From: SHLQ01 sp033344795
Lineage (GTDB): Bacteria > Actinomycetota > Acidimicrobiia > Acidimicrobiales > SHLQ01
Direction: 5' to 3'
Assembly (NCBI GenBank): GCA_033344795.1
Contig: JAWPMS010000001.1
Location: 1,984,001-2,048,000, forward strand
Length of the DNA stretch: 64,000 nucleotides
A program made the position numbers and the translations under genes. The notes beneath the pieces were generated by a model that had not been told where the DNA came from, made no database searches, and saw only the letters and a program-made list of their open reading frames with translations. Of the stretch, positions 15,722-24,758 are shown one piece after another (positions within the stretch are counted from its first letter, which is position 1; each line of letters starts with the position of its first letter).

Positions 15722-17746
15722 ATGCGGAATCTACTGGCGATCGTTGTGGTGGCGGGAGTTCTCTTTGCGAGCCCGACCGAGGCCGATGCCGCGACCGCCG
15801 GTCTTGCCTACTCCGAGGACACCGTCTTCACGGTGCTCGAGGACTCGGTGCGGGTCGACACAACTGTGGTCATGTCGAACACGACCACCGAACGTCGGTC
15901 CGGCAACACCATCTACTACTCGTACTTCGACCAGTTCCAGTACGTGGTTCCGATCGGTGCCACCGAGCTCTCGATTGTCAGTAGAGGTCGTCGGTTGACC
16001 ACGACCGCGGGACAGCTCGATGAGGACTTCAACCTCGTGTCGGCCCAACTCCCAACGCAGCTACGGTCAGGGCAGTCTCGGACGATCGAGATTTCGTTCA
16101 TCCTTCCGGTTGGCTCGATTCGCGGCGAGAGCATCTTCTTTTCGAACGCGGCCTTTCAGACGTTCCCGGTCTGGTCGTTCTCTGATCCCGGGACAGGATC
16201 GCTGAGATTGCGCGTGCCGGAGAATGCAGAGCTCGGTCAGTTCGGTGGGGTTCTGCGAGTCGTCGACCGTGAAGACGGATACGTGATCTGGGAGCCCCGC
16301 GATTTCTCTGTACCGGAGGACGTGTTCTCTTTCGTGACGGTCACCGTTGACGAGGCATTGCTGGAAGAGAGCTTCTCGGTGTCTTCTCAAGACATCGTTC
16401 TGCGAACGTGGCCGGGCGACGATGTGTGGGCGACCTTTGCACGCGACACGATCGAGAACGGTCTGCCAACACTCGAGTCACTGATCGGCATACCGGTTCC
16501 TGATCAAAAGTCGCTCGAGATCACCGAGTCGGTCACGCCCTATTTCTACGGGTATGCAGGTTGGTACGACCCGGCCGATACCACCATCGAGGTAGGCAAC
16601 GAGCTCGATGACACGGTGATGCTGCACGAGCTGAGTCACGCGTGGTTCAACGATGCCCTCTTCGACGAACGTTGGGTGAACGAGGGTCTCGCAGAGGAGT
16701 TCACCTGGCTCGCGCAACGTGAACTTGGCTGGCCGACGGAGATCGCCCCGGACAGGCCGAGACGGACCGATTCCGGCGCGGTGCCGCTCGTCGAGTGGGG
16801 AAACGGCCTGGGGTCCTTGCTCGGCGACGAGGAGATTCGCGAGACCGAAGAATACGGATACGAAACGTCCTGGTACACGGTGCGCGAGCTTGTCGAACTG
16901 ATCGGGCTCGAATCGATGCAGCAGGTGATCGCTGCAGCAGATGCGGACACGATCAGCTACGTCGGAAACGATCCACGGGAGACGACGTCGATGCCCGACG
17001 ATTGGCGGCGCCTGCTCGATCTTGCCTCCCAAGCCGTGAGTGACGACCCCGACACCGAGGCAGCGATCGAACAGCTCTTCGTCAACTTCGTGCTACCCGA
17101 AGACGAGGCGCTGCTGCTCGACGAACGGAGAGAGGCCCGACAGTCGTACCAAGCCTTCACCGCGCGAGAGCCTGGATGGCGGGTGCCAGCCGAGGTGCGC
17201 ACAGCTCTGACAATCTGGGACTTCGACTCGGCGATGGCGACGATGTCGGAGGCGACGGCAGTTCTCGATCGGCGTGTCGAGGTTGAGGCGATTGCGCAGG
17301 AGCAGGAGCTCTCGATTTCGGAGGCCGCACGCCTCGCCTATGAACTCGACACCCCAGACTTCGGCGAGGCAATGAGAATTCTTGACGCACAAGCAACTGC
17401 ACTTCCCGCTGTGCAGGAGCTGCGCGAGACGTACGCCCGCCCGCTCACGACAAACCAGAAATGGGGCATCGGTGAGGTCGATCTGACTCCACTCGTCGAG
17501 CATGGGGAACGTGCCTACTCTGTCGACCAGTTCGCAGAGATCGCTGCCGCGCAACGGGATTTGGACGCGACGCTTGCAGCTGCGGAGACGTTGGGTGCCG
17601 AGCGGATCTTGTGGAGCCAAATTGGATCTGCGGCGGCTGGAGCCGCGGTCCTCGTCGTGCTCTGGGCGGCGCGCCGCCGCCGGCGCGCCCGACGACAGTG
17701 GCTGGACAGTGATCTGTTCCAGGACGACGTAGTACTATCGGCATGA
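15722..17746 (+). CDS. Membrane-anchored gluzincin-like (M1-type) metalloprotease
   Basis: 674 residues from ATG 15722, giving a clean signal peptide (LLAIVVVAGVLF, cleaved near EADA). An N-terminal beta domain precedes a catalytic helix region with HELSH (H302-E303-H306) and, downstream, VNEGLAEEF. In classic M1 enzymes the third zinc ligand is the glutamate 19 residues after the last histidine, within an N/K-E-G motif. Here the NEG glutamate is only 15 residues on, and another glutamate (E325) is at 19, so the loop is shortened. The C-terminus has one membrane span (AAAGAAVLVVLWAA) and an arginine-rich cytoplasmic tail. Substrate unknown; the active face should be outside the cell. Confidence 0.72.
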   Translation: MRNLLAIVVVAGVLFASPTEADAATAGLAYSEDTVFTVLEDSVRVDTTVVMSNTTTERRSGNTIYYSYFDQFQYVVPIGATELSIVSRGRRLTTTAGQLDEDFNLVSAQLPTQLRSGQSRTIEISFILPVGSIRGESIFFSNAAFQTFPVWSFSDPGTGSLRLRVPENAELGQFGGVLRVVDREDGYVIWEPRDFSVPEDVFSFVTVTVDEALLEESFSVSSQDIVLRTWPGDDVWATFARDTIENGLPTLESLIGIPVPDQKSLEITESVTPYFYGYAGWYDPADTTIEVGNELDDTVMLHELSHAWFNDALFDERWVNEGLAEEFTWLAQRELGWPTEIAPDRPRRTDSGAVPLVEWGNGLGSLLGDEEIRETEEYGYETSWYTVRELVELIGLESMQQVIAAADADTISYVGNDPRETTSMPDDWRRLLDLASQAVSDDPDTEAAIEQLFVNFVLPEDEALLLDERREARQSYQAFTAREPGWRVPAEVRTALTIWDFDSAMATMSEATAVLDRRVEVEAIAQEQELSISEAARLAYELDTPDFGEAMRILDAQATALPAVQELRETYARPLTTNQKWGIGEVDLTPLVEHGERAYSVDQFAEIAAAQRDLDATLAAAETLGAERILWSQIGSAAAGAAVLVVLWAARRRRRARRQWLDSDLFQDDVVLSA

Positions 17747-17856
17747 AGTGAAGAACGTCACGCCCGGAATCTCGAGCTCACGTTTGCGTGATTCTTAATG
17801 AATCGAGATGCTGTAGAAGTGGGTAATTGGCCCGCTAGGGGAGACACTGGTCAGTA

Positions 17857-19116
17857 ATGTCTGTCGTCGTCATCGGAGTGAACCAACGATCGGTCCCGAT
17901 CGATGTGTTCGAGCAACTCGCAATCGACGACGACCACTTGGCGAAGGTCCTCGACGATCTCACCTCGTCTCACGACATTGCCGAGGCAGTCGTCCTGTCG
18001 ACCTGCAACCGTACAGAGATCTATCTACGTGCGGAGCGCTTCCATCCTGCGTACGCCGACGTGAGAGACACACTTGCGAGGCATTCAGGGCTCGCGCTCG
18101 ATCAGTTCGCAGAACACCTCTACACCCACCACGACGATGAGGCAGTGCGCCACTTGTTCGGCGTGGCCTGTGGTCTCGAATCTGCTGTCCTTGGCGAAAC
18201 CGAAATTCTCGGACAAGTCCGCAAGGCCTTCGATCAAGCGAGATCTGCCGGAGTGGTCGGGCTTGGGCTCTCCGACCTGTTCGCAGCATCGGGCACAGCC
18301 GGACGCAAAGTCCGAGCGTCCACAGGAATTGCTCGAAACATCACCTCCGTCTCCCGTGCCGCTGTAGCGATGGCCACCGAGCGGCTCGGCTCGCTCGATG
18401 GGCGCTCGATCTGTGTGCTTGGTGCCGGCGAGATGAGCGAAGGCATGACCGTGGCACTCCGAGATGCGGGGACCCGGCGAATCATCATCTGTAACCGCTC
18501 GGTCGATCGAGCCGGGGAGCTCGCAGAGCGTGTTGGCGGCGACGTCGCACCACTCGAACAGCTTGCGCAAACCGTTGCCGAGGTCGACGTGCTGCTCACG
18601 GGTACCGGTGCCAATGCATTGATGATCGAGCACGAGTCCCTTGCTCGCATCATGGCTGATCGGCCCGACCGGCCACTTCTGATCGTCGACATCGCCGTTC
18701 CACGCGATGTCGACCCCGCCGCTGCAGAGATCGAGGGTGTCACGCTGCTCGACATGGAGGATCTCACGGCCTTTGCCGAGGTCGGCCGCGCGGAGCGTCG
18801 TGGCGAGATCGCTGCTGTCCGGCGAGTGATCGACGATGAGGTTGCTCGTTTCATGGCCACGACTGCGAGTCGGCGTGTCGAGCCTCTCGTGTCGACGTTC
18901 CGTCAAGATGTGGAGAAGCTTCGGTCTGCCGAAGTCGATCGACTCTCTGCCTCACTCGATGATGACGCCCGTGACCAAGTCGATGCTGCGACGCGCGCCG
19001 TGCTCAACAAGCTTCTGCATCGTCCCATGACCGAGTTGCGCGACTCCGCGGGAACCGCACGAGGCGAACGTCTGGCCGAATCGTTGCGTGAACTGTTCGG
19101 CGTCGAACTCGATTGA
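17857..19116 (+). CDS. hemA: Glutamyl-tRNA reductase
   Basis: 419 residues; first committed step of C5-pathway haem synthesis, reducing glutamyl-tRNA(Glu) with NADPH to glutamate semialdehyde. The catalytic cysteine is C50 in LSTCNRTEIY. The specificity segment GLESAVLGETEILGQV and the NADPH loop VLGAGEMSEGM are present, and the C-terminal dimerisation helix ends FGVELD. The 110-base leader contains GATTC-TTAAT-GAATC (17790-17804), which could be an operator or part of a promoter. It is followed 8 bp later by hemC. Confidence 0.96.
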   Translation: MSVVVIGVNQRSVPIDVFEQLAIDDDHLAKVLDDLTSSHDIAEAVVLSTCNRTEIYLRAERFHPAYADVRDTLARHSGLALDQFAEHLYTHHDDEAVRHLFGVACGLESAVLGETEILGQVRKAFDQARSAGVVGLGLSDLFAASGTAGRKVRASTGIARNITSVSRAAVAMATERLGSLDGRSICVLGAGEMSEGMTVALRDAGTRRIIICNRSVDRAGELAERVGGDVAPLEQLAQTVAEVDVLLTGTGANALMIEHESLARIMADRPDRPLLIVDIAVPRDVDPAAAEIEGVTLLDMEDLTAFAEVGRAERRGEIAAVRRVIDDEVARFMATTASRRVEPLVSTFRQDVEKLRSAEVDRLSASLDDDARDQVDAATRAVLNKLLHRPMTELRDSAGTARGERLAESLRELFGVELD

Positions 19117-19123
19117 GCGTTGC

Positions 19124-19984
19124 ATGATCAGAGCAGCGACTCGCGGGAGCGCGCTCGCTCGATGGCAGGCCGATCATGTCGCGTGGCTTCTGGGCCAAGT
19201 CGGTGCAGGTGAGGTAGCGCCTGTGGTGGTATCCACGGCAGGTGATCGTGACAAGGTCACCCCGCTGCATGTGATCGGCGGCAAGGGCGTATTCGTCAAA
19301 GAGGTGCAGGCAGCGGTTCTCGATGGACGTGCCGACATCGCGGTCCATTCGGCGAAGGACCTCCCGGCGATCACTCCGGACGGACTCGTCATCTGCGGCG
19401 TTCCCGAGCGGGCAGACCATCGCGACGTCTTGATTGGTTGCACCCTCGACGATCTTTCTGCAGGGGCTCGAGTCGGCACCGGATCGATCCGCCGCCAGGT
19501 GCAGTTGCGGGCGGCCCGTCCGGGAATCGAGATGGTCGAGATCAGAGGAAACATCGACACTCGGCTGGCGCTCGTAGGCGAACTGGACGCCATCGTCATG
19601 GCCGGAGCAGCACTCGACAGACTTGGGCTCTCGCCAGAGGTGGTCGATCGCCTGGATCCCGAGACGATGCTTCCGCAGGTTGGCCAGGGCACTCTGGCCA
19701 TCGAGTGCCGCGCTGACGATCTCGAGACGATCGAAGCACTCGCCAAGATCGACGACGCCCGTAGCCATCGTCGTCTCGATGCAGAACGTGGGTTTCTCGT
19801 CGAGCTCGGCGGTGACTGCGATTTGCCAGCCGGGGCGTTCGCGCAAATCGACGGGGACGAGGTTCTCGTTCGAGCGATGTTGGCCAACGGCGACGGTGAG
19901 CCCACCTACCTCGAGGGGCAGGGGACCAACGGCACCGAGGTCGGGCGGCAGTTGGCGATCGAGTTGCGCAGTCTGGTCTCATGA
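19124..19984 (+). CDS. hemC: Porphobilinogen deaminase (hydroxymethylbilane synthase)
   Basis: 286 residues; links four porphobilinogens into hydroxymethylbilane. Signatures: RGSALARWQADHV at the start, the VHSAKDLP segment with the catalytic aspartate region, GTGSIRRQVQLRAARPG for substrate carboxylates, VGQGTLAIECR, and the cofactor-binding cysteine in ELGGDCDLPAGAF. The start was moved to ATG 19124, just after hemA. The end overlaps hemD by an ATGA, so the three hem genes form one unit. Confidence 0.95.
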   Translation: MIRAATRGSALARWQADHVAWLLGQVGAGEVAPVVVSTAGDRDKVTPLHVIGGKGVFVKEVQAAVLDGRADIAVHSAKDLPAITPDGLVICGVPERADHRDVLIGCTLDDLSAGARVGTGSIRRQVQLRAARPGIEMVEIRGNIDTRLALVGELDAIVMAGAALDRLGLSPEVVDRLDPETMLPQVGQGTLAIECRADDLETIEALAKIDDARSHRRLDAERGFLVELGGDCDLPAGAFAQIDGDEVLVRAMLANGDGEPTYLEGQGTNGTEVGRQLAIELRSLVS

Positions 19985-20703
19985 CAACGGAGGCGCTCGC
20001 AGGTCGGCGCATCGTGGTCACACGTGCGTCTACACAAGCCCGCCCTCTGCGTGACGCGATTGTCGATTTGGGTGGCGAGGTCATTTCGCTGCCGCTGCTG
20101 GAGATTCGGGATGCCGCGGACGGCGGGACTGCACTTCTGGCGCACCTGGGTTCGTTGACGGCGAACGACTGGCTCGTCGCGTTGTCCCCCAACGGGGCCC
20201 GACGGATCGTCGAACACATCGAGCCGAACACGTGTCGACTTGCCGCGGTTGCATCAGGCACCGCCGCAGTGTTCGAGAAGGCGGGGTGGACCGTGAATCT
20301 CCTCCCGGACAACCCCTCCTCGCAGGGCCTGCTCGACGCCTTCGATGACCTCGTGGTTGACGGAAGAGTTCTCGTGGCGCAGGCCGAGGGTGGCCGCACG
20401 AACTTGGTCGACGGACTTCGCGAGAGAGGTGTCGCGGCCGATTCTGTCATCGCCTATCGAAACATCGCGCCAGTCGTCGATGACGAGGCGGTGCAGGCCG
20501 CACGTGGCGGTGACACGGTGGTCTTTGCGTCACCCTCGGCAGTGGTTCGGTACGTCGAATTGGTCGGAACAACACCGGTCGATTCGGTCTGCATCGGCTC
20601 GGTCACTGCGGCGTCGGCCCGAGGCGCAGGTTTCCACGTGACCGCGGCATCGGCCCCGACCGTCGAGGCGCTGATCACTGCGCTATGTCTCAAGAGCGCT
20701 TGA
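19981..20703 (+). CDS. hemD: Uroporphyrinogen-III synthase
   Basis: 240 residues; closes and inverts ring D of hydroxymethylbilane. The family is poorly conserved, but the two-domain pattern is clear: RRIVVTRASTQARPLRDAI at the N-terminus, the central DWLVALSPNGARRIVEH, VAQAEGGRTNLVDGL in the hinge, and the second-domain VVFASPSAVVRYV and CIGSVTAASARGAGFHV. Translational overlap with hemC supports the call. The 3' end overlaps the convergent HIT gene by 21 bp. Confidence 0.92.
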   Translation: MTTEALAGRRIVVTRASTQARPLRDAIVDLGGEVISLPLLEIRDAADGGTALLAHLGSLTANDWLVALSPNGARRIVEHIEPNTCRLAAVASGTAAVFEKAGWTVNLLPDNPSSQGLLDAFDDLVVDGRVLVAQAEGGRTNLVDGLRERGVAADSVIAYRNIAPVVDDEAVQAARGGDTVVFASPSAVVRYVELVGTTPVDSVCIGSVTAASARGAGFHVTAASAPTVEALITALCLKSA

Positions 20704-21144
20704 CGCTGACCAGGCAGCGCGGAATGCGGCTCCCAACGTGGCTGCGACGGCCTGCATGTGATCGGCCCCGTCGTACTTGGTGCGCGGCCAGAAGAACCCC
20801 TTCAGCCCATCGCCCTTCGTGCGGGGCACGACGTGCACATGCAGATGCGGCACCGACTGGCTGACGATGTTGTTCATCGCGACGAATGAACCTTCAGCGC
20901 CGAATGGGTCCTGCATCACATCCGAGAGCACTTGCACTCGCCGGAACAGGCCATCGATCTGCTCGGGCGGCAGGTCGGCCAGCCGCTCATGATGATCGAG
21001 TGGCACCACAAGGCAGTGGCCGTGGAAGAGGGGACTGATGTCGAGAAACATGACCACCGACTCGTCTCGGTACACCTCGGCGGCATCGCTCGATCCGTCG
21101 ATGATCGCGCAGAACACGCAACCCGGCTGGCTGCTCCTAGACAC
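20683..21144 (-). CDS. HIT-family nucleotide hydrolase/transferase
   Basis: 153 residues. An N-terminal CVFCAII zinc-binding-like pair opens the protein, followed by VVMFLDISPLFHGHCLVVP and the histidine triad HLHVHVVPR near residue 100. Relatives hydrolyse adenosine 5'-phosphoramidate or dinucleoside polyphosphates. The start is a GTG at 21144 that overlaps the end of the LLM oxidoreductase gene by 8 bp. A longer frame reaching 21351 would lie wholly within that gene and is not credible. Confidence 0.88.
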   Translation of the reverse strand: MSRSSQPGCVFCAIIDGSSDAAEVYRDESVVMFLDISPLFHGHCLVVPLDHHERLADLPPEQIDGLFRRVQVLSDVMQDPFGAEGSFVAMNNIVSQSVPHLHVHVVPRTKGDGLKGFFWPRTKYDGADHMQAVAATLGAAFRAAWSASSALET

Positions 21145-22066
21145 CGTCGAGCGCCTCGACGACAGGGGCGAAGTCTTCGATGTTCTGAGCGTCGATCGAC
21201 ACGTAGCTGAATCCCCAGCGATCTCGCCAGCGTTTGACTTCGTCCACGACCTGCCCGACTGACCCGACGAGGGCGTGTGGGGAGTCGAGTGCATCCTGGG
21301 TGCTGATGCCGAGGAGCGGTGCCATTTCTTTGGCGACAGCTTCCCGGTCATCGGTGATCATCGCCAGGTGGATTCGAGTCTGGAATGTGATCGAGTCGAA
21401 CCGAGCCCCCGCACCGTCGCGCACCCATGCGAACTTCTGATCGGTCTTGTCTGCGGTGGCGTCTCGGCCTGCCCGTTCATCGATGACACCGGCGCTCATT
21501 CCCGGATTGATACCGACGATGTCCGCTCGTTCGCCCGCGAGCGTCAACATCTTCTGTTTGCCACCAGCGAGCAGAAGTGGCACGCCGTCCGGCTGCGCAG
21601 GCCGCGGCTGGGAGACCTCGCCGTGCACCGAGTAGAACTCGCCGTCGATGTCGACTCGCTCACCGCGCAACAGCGCGGTGATGATGTCGACGGACTCGGC
21701 CAGCCGGCGGATGCGGAGCCCCGCGGAATCGTGAGGGATGCCCGAGTACTCGTAGTCGGTGGTCATCCACCCGGCACCGATTCCGAACTCGAGGCGCCCG
21801 CCCGATAGTGCGTCCAGCGTTGCAAGTTCCTTGGCGAGGATGACGGGGTGTCGATAGTCGTTCGCGAGAACCAGAGGCAACAGTCGGATCGTCGACGTCG
21901 CCACGGCCACCGCTGTGAGACCGATGAGCGGGGCCGGCTGATCGTCGAGATGGTCGGGAACGGTGACAGAAGAAAAGCCGAGCTCTTCGGCGCGTTGCGC
22001 CGTGGCCACGAGTTGATCGACGGGAATCTTGCCCAGCGATGCGCTGAAACGAATGGGTGCGGTCAT
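21137..22066 (-). CDS. LLM-class (F420-dependent type) oxidoreductase
   Basis: 309 residues with the bacterial luciferase-like TIM barrel. Evidence is the start IRFSASLGKIPVDQLVATAQRAEELGF, SVTVPDHLDD, the cofactor-side RLEFGIGAGWM and FGIGAGW-type loop, PLLLAGGKQKML, and a C-terminal LVGSVGQVVDEVKRWRDRWGF. In actinobacteria this subfamily mostly uses the deazaflavin F420, but FMN use cannot be excluded from sequence. Probably transcribed with the downstream HIT gene. Confidence 0.86.
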   Translation of the reverse strand: MTAPIRFSASLGKIPVDQLVATAQRAEELGFSSVTVPDHLDDQPAPLIGLTAVAVATSTIRLLPLVLANDYRHPVILAKELATLDALSGGRLEFGIGAGWMTTDYEYSGIPHDSAGLRIRRLAESVDIITALLRGERVDIDGEFYSVHGEVSQPRPAQPDGVPLLLAGGKQKMLTLAGERADIVGINPGMSAGVIDERAGRDATADKTDQKFAWVRDGAGARFDSITFQTRIHLAMITDDREAVAKEMAPLLGISTQDALDSPHALVGSVGQVVDEVKRWRDRWGFSYVSIDAQNIEDFAPVVEALDGV

Positions 22067-22159
22067 GGCGTGAGTCTAGAAGCTCGAAGTTTCTGCAAAT
22101 CGATGGAACCGAACGAGGGTCACCGGCGTGATGTGCATGTGCGAGCTACAACGGTGCAT

Positions 22160-22690
22160 ATGACGGAAGGTGGTTTTGGGCCCGCGATCGTGTCCTCCGG
22201 CTCCGACGCGCACGCGGCGGGGCCGACTTTTGCTGCCTTCTTCGCCGCGCATCGCAATCAACTCGTGCGTGCTCTGGCGATGACTCTTGGCGACTCGGGC
22301 CTTGCTGCCGAGGCCGTCGACGAGGGCATGACGCGGGCGGTGCAGCGATGGTCAAAGGTGTCGACCTATGCCAAGCCTGAGGCGTGGGTATACCGCGTGG
22401 CCTACAACTGGGCCACGAGTCGCTTTCGTCGACTGAAACGAGATCGCGACTACGCACCTCGGATCGCCCGGCCTGATGCTACGACCGATCCGGAATTCGA
22501 TCCGTCGATCGAAGAGGCCCTGGCAACGCTGTCGGACGACCATCGCAGTGTGCTCGTGCTGCGGTATTTCTACGACTGGGATGTACAAGCAACCGCAGAG
22601 GCCCTGGAGATCTCGCCAGGGACCGTCAAGAGCCGAACGAGCCGAGCGCTCGACCTGATGGCCGTTCGGCTCGGGGAGGATCGATCATGA
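22160..22690 (+). CDS. ECF-type RNA polymerase sigma factor (first cassette)
   Basis: 176 residues. Region 2 runs FAAFFAAHRNQLVRALAMTLGD to PEAWVYRVAYNWATSRFRRLKR, and region 4 holds LATLSDDHRSVLVLRYFYDWDVQATAEAL and the helix-turn-helix EISPGTVKSRTSRAL. The start is taken at ATG 22160; in-frame codons further upstream lie near the divergent LLM start. The stop overlaps the following membrane protein (ATGA), a classic sigma/anti-sigma arrangement. It is clearly paralogous to the sigma factor at 24288. Confidence 0.9.
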   Translation: MTEGGFGPAIVSSGSDAHAAGPTFAAFFAAHRNQLVRALAMTLGDSGLAAEAVDEGMTRAVQRWSKVSTYAKPEAWVYRVAYNWATSRFRRLKRDRDYAPRIARPDATTDPEFDPSIEEALATLSDDHRSVLVLRYFYDWDVQATAEALEISPGTVKSRTSRALDLMAVRLGEDRS

Positions 22691-24063
22691 ACCTCGAAGA
22701 TCGCCTTCGATCACACATGCACTCCGGCGACGACCTGTTCGTCGAGAGCAGGCAAGACGTGGGAGCCATCACGTCTGCGGGCCGCCGTCGGACCCGTCGC
22801 AACCAAGTGGGCGGTGCTGCCGTGGGCGGCGTTCTGGCGCTCGGGCTGGTGTTCGGTATCGCCTCCCAGACAGATGGAAATGAGCCGGAAGAGTTTGCAG
22901 ACTCCGCGATCGAGTCGGCCGAGGCGGAGATGGCCACTTCTGCGGTTGAGGACTCTGTGCTTCCTGATGGCCCAGTTGATGAGGATCCTCCTTCACCCCA
23001 GGAATGTATCGACTGCGAACCCGTGCCTCCGCGCTTCATCGAATATGAGGCCATCGTCGGCGTCGAGGATGGATTCGCTGGCCTGCGTGCGACCGAAGAC
23101 GGCATCGTCGCGATCACCTCAGAGGACGGGATCCGTTGGCTTCCTCTTGGGACGAGCGGGATTCCCGCCGGAGCCGAGATCACCGGAATCGTGCATGATG
23201 ACGGCGTGTTCGCCGCCCCCTTCGTGGTGTATGACGAACAGTCGGCGGCGTCGATGTCATACATCGGAACCTCGACCGACCTCGTCAACTGGACGGTCGA
23301 GCAGGTGGACCTCGGAGACGACTTCAGCGATCCGTTCCTCGATGTGGTGGTGCTGAGCGATGGCGAGGTCATCGCGGTGGTGATGGTCTGGCCTCCGTTC
23401 GACGATGCATCCGAGGAGTTGGTGATCCTTCCCGATCCTTCGATCTTCACGATCCGCGGGCCGGTCGGCGGACCCTATTCCGCAACGCCGCTTTCCACGA
23501 CCGGCTTCGGTGTCGGTGGGCTCACCGCCGCCGACGGTGTGGTCATGTTCATAGTCAGCACTGAAGATGGCGCAGACATTTGGGCGTCGGACGGCGGCGA
23601 ATGGACTCTGGTCAGACAGTCACCACCCGAGGAGTTTCCAACCCTGGGCGGCGAGGGCGAGAACATGTACCTGGTCGACAGCGGTGGCGTCGAACGCTCC
23701 GACGACGCGGGCGTGAGCTGGATCGAGCTGGACATCGATGCATCGATTCTCGACTCGTACTCGAGCGCCATTGTTGTGTCGAGTGACGACACGTTGGCGG
23801 TGTTGTTCAGCCTGGTGTCGGACGACGGTCGCAACGGTGGCCATGTCTTGGTGGCCGGCGCCGATGACGCGCTCGAAGAAGTGGCTCTCGAAGGCTTCGT
23901 GCCCGGGCCGGCCTTCGTGAATCTGGTAGCGGTCAACGCCGAAGAGGCGCTCATCGAGGTCTTCCCGCAGCCAGAGAACTTCGACGAAGAGCTGGCCGCG
24001 TCCAGCGGAGTCGTCGAGGAGCCCGAGATCCTCCCGCGTTACGTTCGAGTGCCACTCTCGTAA
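22687..24063 (+). CDS. Anti-sigma-like single-span membrane protein with Asp-box ectodomain (first cassette)
   Basis: 458 residues. A short cytoplasmic segment (1-40, starting MNLEDRLR) precedes one membrane span (about 41-60) and a large acidic extracellular domain. No zinc-binding HxxxCxxC anti-sigma motif is present, so the anti-sigma role rests on gene order and topology. The ectodomain contains repeated beta blades with at least one Asp-box (SDDAGVSWIEL, near 338-348) and related WASDGGEWTL and TSEDGIRWLPL units. This suggests a sialidase- or sortilin-like beta propeller that could sense something outside the cell. The second cassette's partner begins with the same seven residues. Confidence 0.72.
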   Translation: MNLEDRLRSHMHSGDDLFVESRQDVGAITSAGRRRTRRNQVGGAAVGGVLALGLVFGIASQTDGNEPEEFADSAIESAEAEMATSAVEDSVLPDGPVDEDPPSPQECIDCEPVPPRFIEYEAIVGVEDGFAGLRATEDGIVAITSEDGIRWLPLGTSGIPAGAEITGIVHDDGVFAAPFVVYDEQSAASMSYIGTSTDLVNWTVEQVDLGDDFSDPFLDVVVLSDGEVIAVVMVWPPFDDASEELVILPDPSIFTIRGPVGGPYSATPLSTTGFGVGGLTAADGVVMFIVSTEDGADIWASDGGEWTLVRQSPPEEFPTLGGEGENMYLVDSGGVERSDDAGVSWIELDIDASILDSYSSAIVVSSDDTLAVLFSLVSDDGRNGGHVLVAGADDALEEVALEGFVPGPAFVNLVAVNAEEALIEVFPQPENFDEELAASSGVVEEPEILPRYVRVPLS

Positions 24064-24078
24064 ACCCATCGCGTCCAG

Positions 24079-24120
24079 AAGGGGTCTGACCCCTTTTTTG
24101 AAAAAGGGGTCAGACCCCTT
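24079..24120. repeat. Perfect palindromic element (possible bidirectional terminator or REP-like repeat)
   Basis: AAGGGGTCTGACCCC, a T run, a short loop, an A run and GGGGTCAGACCCCTT form a near-perfect inverted repeat of about 20 bp per arm with a one- to two-base centre. Each arm is itself a small hairpin (GGGGTC-T-GACCCC) followed by Ts, so the element could end transcripts in both directions. I recall similar GGGGTCTGACCCC sequences dispersed in other bacterial genomes; that is memory, not a search. The rest of the gap to 24287 shows nothing definite. Confidence 0.8.
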
Positions 24121-24287
24121 TCGACGGATCACCAGATTTCTGGGAACCTTTCACCCGAGATGGGCGTAGACCAGACGTGGAGACGATCACCAACACCGCC
24201 ATGCTCAGGCCGAGCACTGCGTCACCCGGCCTTAACGCGTCCCCAAGAACTGACATCCGTGTCGGTTCGATTCGGGCCGATAGCGCC

Positions 24288-24758
24288 ATGAGTGTTGATT
24301 TCTCAACCTTCTACGCCGCCGAACGACATCGTCTCGTTCGAGGGCTTTCTCTGGCCCTGGGCGATGACGCTCTCGCGAACGAGGCCATCGATGAAGCATT
24401 CACCCGGGCCCTTCACCGGTGGCACGTGGTGGGTACGTTCGACGAACCGCAGGCTTGGGTCTACCGAACGGCAAAAAACTGGGCCACCAGTCGCTTTCGG
24501 CGACGAAGCCGAGATCGCCGGTTTGCGCCAAAGATCGCCACCCCCGAAGCCAGCGTTGACCCAACACCGGATCCGCAACTTGCCGATGCGTTGAAGCGTC
24601 TTCCCGAAGACCAGCGCAATGTCCTCGTCCTTCGTTATTACCTCGACTGGACGATCGAGGCGGTCGCCGAGGCCCTCGATGTATCCGCGGGAACTGTGAA
24701 GAGCCGAACCAACCGTGCGCTCAGCGAATTGAACCGACTCCTTGGAGAACGAACATGA
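24288..24758 (+). CDS. ECF-type RNA polymerase sigma factor (second cassette)
   Basis: 156 residues, aligned along its length with the 22160 gene: FSTFYAAERHRLVRGLSLALGDD, PQAWVYRTAKNWATSRFRRRSRDR and LKRLPEDQRNVLVLRYYLDWTIEAVAEAL, then the ASAGTV-type helix-turn-helix (DVSAGTVKSRTNRAL). An in-frame start at 24177 would add 37 residues of unlike sequence; ATG 24288 gives the family-like N-terminus. It overlaps its membrane partner by four bases. Confidence 0.88.
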   Translation: MSVDFSTFYAAERHRLVRGLSLALGDDALANEAIDEAFTRALHRWHVVGTFDEPQAWVYRTAKNWATSRFRRRSRDRRFAPKIATPEASVDPTPDPQLADALKRLPEDQRNVLVLRYYLDWTIEAVAEALDVSAGTVKSRTNRALSELNRLLGERT

